A DNA stretch of 5,899 nt. Origin: Elusimicrobiota bacterium. GTDB lineage: Bacteria; Elusimicrobiota; Elusimicrobia; Elusimicrobiales; Elusimicrobiaceae. The notes below the pieces were generated by a model that was given only the letters and a program-made list of their open reading frames with translations, was not told the DNA's origin and did not search any database. This document shows, piece by piece, positions 1-4,803 of this stretch. The stretch spans positions 1 through 5,899 of the forward strand of contig JAEXBW010000076.1 of the NCBI GenBank assembly GCA_023393825.1. Direction: 5' to 3'. Numbering within the stretch: position 1 is the first letter of the stretch; each line of letters begins with the position of its first letter. A program made the position numbers and the translations under genes.

Positions 1-532
1 GCGCGGCCGCAGAATGATTATCTTCGTCTTGGGCGCGGGCAAGGCTGTCGGGGTCCGCGGGGACGGCTACAAGGCTGATTTCGTAAATCTCGGCTAAGGT
101 TAAGTTATCGGGATTTAACGGGTCCTCATAGTGAAAGCGCCCCGCAATGCTTATGCCTTTTGCGTGGCCCTCGGTATATATTTGCCTTGCGTGGGCGACC
201 GTCGGGTGGGCGGAGGCGGAAAAAAGGGCTTTAAAGTAAAGGCCTTTTTCGTTTTCGTAAATTTCCGTAACGGAACCCGCAAGGTGGTCAATCCTGTTTA
301 CGTGGTCTATCAAAAGTACTGGATTTTTTTTAAATTCCTTAAGTTCGTAAACATAATTTCTCTTTTGCGGGTATACGCAGGGTACGTCGCCGTATCTGTC
401 AGCTTTGTTTTTGGTATTGGCATAGCCTTCTATAAAAATTAAGCCGCCTTGCTGTTTAACCGCGCCTTCTTCTAACGCGAGTATTTTTAGGGCGGGTGCG
501 GCAAGTGTGCCTTTGGTTTTGTGGGTTGTCAT
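1..532 (-). CDS. HK97-type prohead protease (peptidase U35), C-terminus cut by window edge
   Basis: Phage capsid maturation protease, expected to cleave the scaffold or delta domain of the major capsid protein inside the prohead. I translated it by reverse complement. It starts MTTHKTKGTL at 532 and stays open for 177 codons to the window edge. Family landmarks are clear: an EGYAN segment near residues 35-39, NPVLLIDH with the likely catalytic His77, KGISIAGRF with the likely nucleophile Ser128, and EIYEISLVAVPADPDS at 148-163, where Glu151 matches the conserved acidic position of the ExSLV block. Most of the family's usual 170-220 residues are present, so only a tail is missing. The start ATG shares its A with the portal stop (TAATG), which implies translational coupling and fixes the start. 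A major capsid gene would be expected next, beyond position 1. The fold assignment is firm; activity is inferred. Confidence 0.9.
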   Translation of the reverse strand, partial: MTTHKTKGTLAAPALKILALEEGAVKQQGGLIFIEGYANTKNKADRYGDVPCVYPQKRNYVYELKEFKKNPVLLIDHVNRIDHLAGSVTEIYENEKGLYFKALFSASAHPTVAHARQIYTEGHAKGISIAGRFHYEDPLNPDNLTLAEIYEISLVAVPADPDSLARAQDEDNHSAAA

Positions 533-1743
533 TATTTAATTGCTCCTTTGGGTGTTTTGGTTTTGGGCTGGGCGAAGGGCAGGCCGAGGGCTTGGGCGAT
601 TTCCGCCTTGGAATACCCCATATCAAAGTAGATTTTGGCGGCTTGCGCGCGTTGGGTTTCGTCCTCTTTTAGTACGGAGATATTGCTGACGTCTTTATCA
701 AAGTAAAGCGTGCGGCTTTCGTCAAAATGCGGCAGCAAAAATTCGGTTAAAGTTTCCAGCATAAGCGTTTGCTTGGGGTGTACGCAGGTTTGCCAGAAGA
801 TGCGCTGCTGTTCTTTGGTATTAAACTGCGGCGCGTGGTCAAACACGCCCACCAAGGCTGGCGGGACGTGGAAGATAGCCAAGATAGTATCGCGGCTGTG
901 TTCCATACCAGATATAAAATCCATATCCCTTTGGCTTAACGACGTGTTTTGCCACTTAAGCCCGCCCTCAAGTAGGGCAACTTTGTGGGCTTTGGCGGCG
1001 GACTGGTATTTGTCGTTCCAAGCTTTTATTATGCGGTTTCTGGCGGCGTCATCTAACTTGGAATCGGTATATAAAATGCCCGAAAGCGTACCCGAATTTT
1101 CAAAAAACGCACTGTTAAAGGTTTCGGCTTTATCAAGGTTTTCCACACTGCGCCTTGCCGCTGCAAGCGGGGATAAACCATAGAAAAAATCAAACGGGTT
1201 AAAGTACTTAAAGTGGATAATATCCTGCGCTTTATAGTAGGCGGTTTTCGCGCCAGCTCTGTACTTATAACCCTCAACGGGACTGGCGGAGGTTTTGCCG
1301 GGGATAACTTCCACCAGCTGGCTTAACAGGGGGAAGAGTTCGCGCGGCGTGCCGTCGGCCTTAACGGAATCTTTAAGGATATAGGCATTACCCGTAAGTT
1401 CCAAACTGGCAATAATCCATTGGCGCAAAGAGCGGCCGCTCATAAAATTATTGGGGCGGTAGAGCAGGTTAAGCGCTGGGTGGTCTGTGATAATTTCGCA
1501 CTGTGCGTTTTTAAGCACAAAGTCTGCCGAGGAGGCAGTTTCCGCAATAACGTTTACGCAGGCGTAAACCCATGCTTTGTCGCCGTAGGCTTCCACATAA
1601 GGCGCGTAGTTGCGGCTTGCGGGGGAGGGCAGTTTGGCTTCGCTTAGGTACGGGGAGGAGAACTCCGTAAAAGCGGTAAAGGGCGCGTCTTTTGCGCCGC
1701 TGCTTTTTATTGTTTTGTTGAGTATTTTTTCTATCAGGTTCAT
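532..1743 (-). CDS. HK97-family phage portal protein
   Basis: Portal protein, which forms the dodecameric ring at one capsid vertex through which DNA is packaged and ejected. At 403 residues it has the usual length for the HK97/Phage_portal family. Recognisable blocks in order are: DKAWVYACVNVIAETASSAD (about 54-73); HPALNLLYRPNNFMSGRSL followed by a LELTGNAYILKD block (about 88-124), the typical 'LL..PN' and 'GNAY' signatures; and toward the C-terminus the MDFISGMEHSRDTILAIFHV segment, PPALVGV, and FNTKEQQRIFWQTCVHP, the 'eq...f...t..P' signature. The ATG at 1743 is the only plausible start: the frame upstream is open to a stop near 1846 but has no ATG, GTG or TTG. No Shine-Dalgarno site precedes it, only a C-rich tract. 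It overlaps the protease by one base. No terminase precedes it, which is odd for phage order. No frameshift or internal stop suggests decay. Confidence 0.93.
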   Translation of the reverse strand: MNLIEKILNKTIKSSGAKDAPFTAFTEFSSPYLSEAKLPSPASRNYAPYVEAYGDKAWVYACVNVIAETASSADFVLKNAQCEIITDHPALNLLYRPNNFMSGRSLRQWIIASLELTGNAYILKDSVKADGTPRELFPLLSQLVEVIPGKTSASPVEGYKYRAGAKTAYYKAQDIIHFKYFNPFDFFYGLSPLAAARRSVENLDKAETFNSAFFENSGTLSGILYTDSKLDDAARNRIIKAWNDKYQSAAKAHKVALLEGGLKWQNTSLSQRDMDFISGMEHSRDTILAIFHVPPALVGVFDHAPQFNTKEQQRIFWQTCVHPKQTLMLETLTEFLLPHFDESRTLYFDKDVSNISVLKEDETQRAQAAKIYFDMGYSKAEIAQALGLPFAQPKTKTPKGAIK

Positions 1744-1785
1744 TTTGGCGGGGTTGGCGGGCGGGCTGGAGTGCTTTTGGGCAAT

Positions 1786-1815
1786 AAAAAAGCTCGTCGG
1801 CCTGGGCAGACGAAC
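1786..1815 (-). terminator. Terminator-like hairpin upstream of the portal gene (possible attenuator)
   Basis: On the minus strand, GTTCGTC (1815-1809) can pair with GACGAGC (1798-1792), giving seven pairs including one G-U. After one mismatch two further G-C pairs can form, leaving a CCAG loop. Six T residues follow at 1791-1786, so this reads as a Rho-independent terminator for leftward transcription. It lies about ten bases downstream of the inferred start of the promoter at 1831-1860 and about 40 bases before the portal ATG. It would therefore either end a very short RNA or act as a conditional terminator for the portal transcript. The structure is seen in sequence; the function is inferred. 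Confidence 0.55.
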
Positions 1816-1830
1816 TCTCTCAACGCTCCT

Positions 1831-1860
1831 ACTATAGCAAATTTATTAGACGGGAGTAAA
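1831..1860 (-). promoter_or_regulatory. Sigma-70-like promoter directed toward the portal gene
   Basis: On the minus strand a -35-like TTTACT (1860-1855) is separated by 18 bases from TATAGT (1836-1831), one mismatch from the TATAAT consensus. The predicted start lies near 1824, just before the terminator-like hairpin. The promoter would drive the portal and protease genes, or a small RNA that ends at the hairpin. Confidence 0.45.
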
Positions 1861-1969
1861 GATTTGCGGCGGCTTTTGCGCCCTTTTTAATTTTTTTATT
1901 GCTTCGGATATTCGGGGGTTCCACCCCTCTCTGGATATACCTTGCAATAAACGCAAAATTAAAAATCAT
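1832..1969 (-). CDS. Doubtful small ORF, 45 residues, unknown
   Basis: I do not recognise this ORF. It begins MIFNFAFIARYIQRG, has a lysine-rich middle (SNKKIKKGAK) and ends LYSRLINLL, so it is short and basic. In its favour, AAGGA lies seven bases before the ATG (1981-1977). Against it, it is only 45 codons and its stop falls inside the -10 element of the putative portal promoter. A second frame over the same DNA is also open (containing GWNPRISEAIKK) but lacks an ATG. It could be a small phage or host protein, the relic of a longer gene, or chance. Confidence 0.25.
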   Translation of the reverse strand: MIFNFAFIARYIQRGVEPPNIRSNKKIKKGAKAAANLYSRLINLL

Positions 1970-2043
1970 CGCAAAATCCTTGCAGAAAGGCATTTAATAA
2001 CGACAGAAATCACGCAATCTTCTGGGTCGACGCAAAAGGCAAC

Positions 2044-2074
2044 AAAAAACCCCGCTCGGAAGAACGGGGTTTTT
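2044..2074 (-). terminator. Rho-independent terminator of clpP, bidirectional in form
   Basis: CCCCG (2050-2054) pairs with CGGGG (2065-2069). A C-A mismatch follows, then two inner pairs closing a GGAA loop on the plus strand. A-runs and T-runs flank both sides: six A at 2044-2049 and five T at 2070-2074. Read leftward it ends with a six-T tract about 20 bases past the clpP stop, so it should close the clpP transcript and insulate the phage-type genes from it. It could also work for rightward transcription. Confidence 0.9.
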
Positions 2075-2094
2075 GATTAAAATAACTTAAAAGA

Positions 2095-2682
2095 CTACTT
2101 TTTAAGGTTAAGAACTTCGTCTATAATCCCATACGCCTTGGCTTCCTGAGCGGACATATAATAATTTCTCTCGCTATCCTGTCTTATTTTCTCTTTATCC
2201 TGTCCCGTATGGTGGGCCAAAATATCAAGCAAATGTTCCTTGTTTTCGCGTAGTTCTTTAGACTCAATTTCTATATCGGTAACCTGCCCCGATATTCCGC
2301 CGCCCCAAATAAGAGGCTGGTGTATCATTATGCGGGCGTGCGGCAAAGCGTATCTTTTCCCTTTGGAACCCGCCGCCAGCAATACCGCGCCAAAGCTCAT
2401 TGCCTGCCCCATACAAATTGTTGTAATCGGCGCTTTGATATATTGCATCGTATCGTAAATGGCAAGGCCAGCGGTTACAAGGCCGCCGGGGGAGTTGATA
2501 TAAAGGTTAATCTCTCTGGAGGAATCCTCCGCGTCCAAATACAAAAGCTGGGCGATAATCATATTGGCGGCTTCGGTGCTTACTTCGCCTTCGCGTCCGC
2601 CGACAAAGATAATCCTGTCCTTAAGCAGACGGGAAAAAATATCATAGCCTACGTTTTTCTCTATAATTGTGGGGATGAGCAT
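2095..2682 (-). CDS. clpP: ATP-dependent Clp protease proteolytic subunit ClpP, with Asn at the catalytic Asp position
   Basis: Chamber-forming serine peptidase (S14) that degrades unfolded or tagged proteins fed by a Clp ATPase such as ClpX, ClpA or ClpC. At 195 residues it has the normal length. Landmarks are YDIFSRLLKDRIIFVG (13-28), the oxyanion-region LYINSPGG (60-67), GQAMSFGAVLLAAG with nucleophile Ser96, and IMIHQPL with His121. The third triad residue should lie in the DTERD block; here the block reads DSERN (169-173), so by alignment with E. coli ClpP the Asp171 position is Asn173 (codon AAT). There is also an insertion of about three residues after HQPL (IWGGGISGQ, where GGxQGQ is usual), and the N-terminal loop is a few residues short. 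AGGAG lies eight bases before the ATG. It is monocistronic with its own terminator and divergent from rbfA; no clpX or tig adjoins it. The family call is certain; altered activity is inferred. Confidence 0.96.
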   Translation of the reverse strand: MLIPTIIEKNVGYDIFSRLLKDRIIFVGGREGEVSTEAANMIIAQLLYLDAEDSSREINLYINSPGGLVTAGLAIYDTMQYIKAPITTICMGQAMSFGAVLLAAGSKGKRYALPHARIMIHQPLIWGGGISGQVTDIEIESKELRENKEHLLDILAHHTGQDKEKIRQDSERNYYMSAQEAKAYGIIDEVLNLKK

Positions 2683-2690
2683 TGCAAAAT

Positions 2691-2696
2691 CTCCTT
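2691..2696 (-). promoter_or_regulatory. Shine-Dalgarno site of clpP
   Basis: AAGGAG on the minus strand, eight bases before the ATG at 2682. This is a strong site that fixes the clpP start and contrasts with rbfA on the other side of the divergent region, which has none. Confidence 0.85.
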
Positions 2697-2719
2697 TTTT
2701 ATCAGCTGAGTTCGTTTTT

Positions 2720-2731
2720 ATTCTACTAAAT
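2720..2731 (-). promoter_or_regulatory. Putative clpP promoter -10 region within ATTTAGTAGAAT
   Basis: On the minus strand ATTTAGTAGAAT ends in TAGAAT (2725-2720), a reasonable -10 about 38 bases before the clpP ATG. No good -35 hexamer lies 16-18 bases upstream. The 12-mer is matched at 11 of 12 bases by an oppositely directed copy before rbfA at 2773-2784. It may be a -10 element, half of an operator, or both. Confidence 0.4.
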
Positions 2732-2772
2732 TTATTTGTGCCTTATTTCTTTTACGCGCGTGCTTTAGCTTT

Positions 2773-2784
2773 ATTTAGTAAAAT
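2773..2784 (+). promoter_or_regulatory. Putative rbfA operon promoter -10 region within ATTTAGTAAAAT
   Basis: ATTTAGTAAAAT ends in TAAAAT (2779-2784), one mismatch from TATAAT. The expected transcription start about seven bases downstream coincides with the rbfA ATG at 2791. No convincing -35 hexamer is visible; TTTACG at 2751-2756 is too far for normal spacing. It mirrors the element at 2720-2731. Confidence 0.4.
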
Positions 2785-2790
2785 GTATAT

Positions 2791-3150
2791 ATGATAGAAA
2801 GAACAAAACGTCTGGAAACTTTGTTTCTGGGGGAAATAAACACCATCGTCAGCCGCATGATATCAAGCGGCAGCTTTAGCGGTTTTATAACGATAACAGG
2901 TGTGAGAATCTCTAAAGATTTAGCCAATGCCCACGTTTTTTATTCCGTCTTCGGCAGCGATGAAGACAAAAAAAACGCGGCGCACACTCTTTCCGCTTTG
3001 CGGGGGGAAATCGGCACTCTTTTAAGAAAGAGAATTCACATTAAAAGAATACCTTCTTTTACCTTTGAGATTGATGATACTCCAGAACGCGCTTCTAAGG
3101 TGGAAAAGATATTTTCCAAAATAGAAAAGTTGAATGAAGAAACAAAATAA
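2791..3150 (+). CDS. rbfA: 30S ribosome-binding factor RbfA
   Basis: Late-acting 30S subunit maturation factor that binds near the decoding region and helps process and fold the 5' end of 16S rRNA; it is important in cold adaptation. At 119 residues it is the usual size of a single type II KH-like domain. The N-terminal helix MIERTKRLETLFLGEINTIV is typical. It is followed by ITITGVRISKDLANAHVFYS (about 34-53), matching the family's 'T.V.vS.DL..A.Vy.s' strands, and by LRGEIGTLLRKRIHIKRIPS and FEIDDTPERASKVEKIFSKI (about 70-112), matching 'R..l...l..R..P.L.F..D.s'. The MIERT start is the conserved family start. No Shine-Dalgarno site precedes it, and a -10-like TAAAAT ends six bases before the ATG, so a leaderless message is possible. 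It is the first gene of the operon and overlaps nrnA by 17 bases. Confidence 0.94.
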   Translation: MIERTKRLETLFLGEINTIVSRMISSGSFSGFITITGVRISKDLANAHVFYSVFGSDEDKKNAAHTLSALRGEIGTLLRKRIHIKRIPSFTFEIDDTPERASKVEKIFSKIEKLNEETK

Positions 3151-4123
3151 CCCAGCGCTGCTGCCCGTGGCGCAGGCTTTAAAAGAGGGCAAAAAGTTTT
3201 TTATTGCCGGTCATCAAAACCCCGACGGCGACAGCCTTGGCTGCACCCTTGCGGTGGCCTCTCTTTTAAAGCGTTTGGGCAAACAAGTTTATTCTTACAG
3301 TAAAGATTTACCCGGCGACGATTTGCGCTTTTTACCCGGCCTTAAAGAAATCAATTTTAACGTAATGCCGACCGATAACGATTTTGATACGCTCGTCTTT
3401 CTTGAATGTTCGGAAAAGACTCGCGGCGGCGACTTTGAAGAGCTTTTTAAAACAGCTAAAACCACCGTCAATATAGACCACCACAAAACCAGCGATAATT
3501 ACGCAACCGTAAATTATATAGACGCGCAGGCTTCCTCCACGGCGGAAATTATTACAAGCCTTTTTAATCTTATGGAAATTACCCCCACTGCCGACGAAGC
3601 CACCTGCCTTTACACCGGCCTTATTACTGATACCGCGCGCTTTTTGCACAGCAATACCACGCCTGAAAGTATGGCAGCGGGCGCAACTTTGTTGGACGCG
3701 GGCGCGGATATATTGACGATAAACACCGTTTTATTTAATACCAAACCTTATAAAGAATTAAAACTTTTGGGCCGCGCTTTGGAAAAGTTAAACTTGCTCT
3801 GCAACGATAAAATTGCGGAAATTACCCTCGCCGCCAAAGATTTTAAGGCGCTCGGCACAGACCCTTCCCACACGCAGGGCATTGTAAGCCAGCCGATAAT
3901 GATACCGTCGGTGGAAGTTTCCGTCTTGATAAGGCAGGAGAGCGATAAAGTATCTGTTAATTTGCGCTCAAAAGGCAAGATAGACGTCAGTGCGATTGCC
4001 AAAAACTTCGGCGGCGGCGGACACGCCAGAGCCGCGGGTTTTAAAGTGGCAAAGGGCAAAATTGCCGCAGTTAAAAAGAATATTCTATCCGCGATAGAAG
4101 CGGAAGTTGCTAAATTTAAATGA
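3134..4123 (+). CDS. nrnA: DHH-family bifunctional oligoribonuclease / pAp phosphatase, NrnA-like
   Basis: Likely degrades 2-5 nt RNA fragments and dephosphorylates 3'-phosphoadenosine 5'-phosphate in the cytoplasm. At 329 residues it has the usual length. DHH domain: motif I FIAGHQNPDGDSLG (23-36) with metal ligands His27, Asp31 and Asp33; motif II FLECSEKTR (89-97), where Glu91 stands at the position of the Asp in B. subtilis NrnA; motif III DHH at 115-117; and motif IV GLITDTARF with Asp166. The C-terminal DHHA1 substrate-binding domain ends in GGGGHARAAGF (293-303). It lies between rbfA and truB, as in many bacteria, overlapping rbfA by 17 bases and truB by 4 (ATGA). It has no clear ribosome binding site, so coupling to rbfA translation is likely. 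The family is certain; the exact substrate preference is inferred from family and context. Confidence 0.9.
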   Translation: MKKQNNPALLPVAQALKEGKKFFIAGHQNPDGDSLGCTLAVASLLKRLGKQVYSYSKDLPGDDLRFLPGLKEINFNVMPTDNDFDTLVFLECSEKTRGGDFEELFKTAKTTVNIDHHKTSDNYATVNYIDAQASSTAEIITSLFNLMEITPTADEATCLYTGLITDTARFLHSNTTPESMAAGATLLDAGADILTINTVLFNTKPYKELKLLGRALEKLNLLCNDKIAEITLAAKDFKALGTDPSHTQGIVSQPIMIPSVEVSVLIRQESDKVSVNLRSKGKIDVSAIAKNFGGGGHARAAGFKVAKGKIAAVKKNILSAIEAEVAKFK

Positions 4124-4803
4124 ACGAAACCTCCTCCATACTTTTAGTTGATAAGGCGCAAGACTGGACGTCGCACGACGTAGCGGCCTATATGCGCGGT
4201 TTGCTTAAAATAAAAAAAGTGGGCCACAGCGGCACGCTTGACCCTATGGCAACGGGCCTTTTAATTTTACTTTTAGGTAAAGCTACCAAGCTGCAAAGCC
4301 AATATCAGGGTATGCCAAAAACCTACAAAGCCCATGTTTTTTTGGGCGTGGAAACTGATACCTGGGACGCACAAGGCCAAACCGTTCAAACTTTGCCCGT
4401 AAAACCCCTTACCGTGCAAGATGTGCTTGCCGCGCTTGAAACTATGACGGGCGAAATTACTCACCCCGTTCCTTATTACAGCGCAAAAAAAGTGGGCGGG
4501 CAGGCAATGTACAAACAGGCGCGCGAAGGCGTTAATGTAGAAAGAGAAAGTACCGTTACAATTTATAAATGGGAAAATGTAAAACTTAACGGTAACATAA
4601 TAGAATTTGACGTAACCTGCTCCAGCGGTACTTATGTGCGTTCTCTTGCTTATATGCTGGGCCGTAAGCTTGGCACCGCGGCGCATATCTGCGCGTTAAG
4701 AAGGCTTTCCATAGGCGGTTTTAATGTGGACCAGGCCACGGCGATAGACGACATAAAAAAAATGTCCTGCGAGGATGTTTTAAAATGCGTAAAAATTTTA
4801 TAA
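4120..4803 (+). CDS. truB: tRNA pseudouridine-55 synthase TruB, short form without PUA domain
   Basis: Converts U55 in the T loop of tRNAs to pseudouridine. The catalytic domain is intact: LLVDKAQDWTSHDVA (8-22), the catalytic loop VGHSGTLDPMATGLL (34-48) with catalytic Asp41, PYYSAKKVGGQAMYKQAREG (about 113-132), and CSSGTYVRSLAYMLGRKLG (about 168-186). The protein ends at 227 residues, soon after RRLSIGGFNVDQA, whereas E. coli TruB is about 314 and carries a C-terminal PUA-like domain. The missing domain looks natural: the stop is followed in phase by ribF with a good ribosome binding site, and I see no frameshift. It overlaps nrnA by 4 bases and ribF by 19. Only a weak GGAAG lies 13 bases before the ATG, so its translation probably depends on nrnA. 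Confidence 0.95.
   Translation: MNETSSILLVDKAQDWTSHDVAAYMRGLLKIKKVGHSGTLDPMATGLLILLLGKATKLQSQYQGMPKTYKAHVFLGVETDTWDAQGQTVQTLPVKPLTVQDVLAALETMTGEITHPVPYYSAKKVGGQAMYKQAREGVNVERESTVTIYKWENVKLNGNIIEFDVTCSSGTYVRSLAYMLGRKLGTAAHICALRRLSIGGFNVDQATAIDDIKKMSCEDVLKCVKIL
4771..4775 (+). promoter_or_regulatory. Shine-Dalgarno site of ribF inside truB
   Basis: GAGGA lies nine bases before the ATG at 4785, within the last codons of truB. It supports this start for ribF and thus the 19-base overlap of the two genes. Confidence 0.65.

Larger units (their letters stand above)
1744..2094. other. 351-base region without a confident gene between the portal gene and clpP
   Basis: Between the portal start and the clpP stop I see, on the minus strand: the clpP terminator (2044-2074), a doubtful 45-codon ORF (1832-1969), a promoter-like pair (1831-1860), a terminator-like hairpin (1786-1815) and a C-rich portal leader (1745-1769). 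A small GGGG/CCCC hairpin lies at about 1915-1927. I find no terminase, integrase, tRNA or transposase fragment, and no convincing attachment-site repeat. If a phage-derived element ends on this side, the junction should lie here. Confidence 0.7.

Noticed and set aside
131..442. Plus-strand ORF of 103 codons opposite the prohead protease
   Set aside because: It is antisense to a clear protease frame with family motifs, and its product is low-complexity without recognisable domains.
710..1183. Plus-strand ORF of 157 codons opposite the portal gene
   Set aside because: The opposite frame carries the portal signatures; this one has no recognisable motif and no supporting ribosome binding site.
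1900..1940. tRNA fragment or attachment site around the GGGG-TTCCA-CCCC hairpin, with GGATAT repeated at 1906 and 1933
   Set aside because: The loop is five bases and lacks the TTCGA T-loop pattern. No acceptor stem, anticodon arm or matching distant repeat is visible.
2095..2682. ClpP as a phage-encoded ClpP-like prohead protease belonging with the portal gene
   Set aside because: It is a full canonical cellular ClpP, has its own terminator before the portal gene, and faces the housekeeping operon. A U35 prohead protease is already present after the portal.
2783..2794. Three-codon upstream ORF (ATG TAT ATA TGA) before and overlapping the rbfA start
   Set aside because: It has no ribosome binding site and lies within or just past the putative -10 element, so it is probably not in the transcript.
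4273..4686. Minus-strand ORF of 137 codons opposite truB
   Set aside because: The plus frame is a clear TruB with its catalytic Asp loop. The antisense frame has no start signal or recognisable domain.
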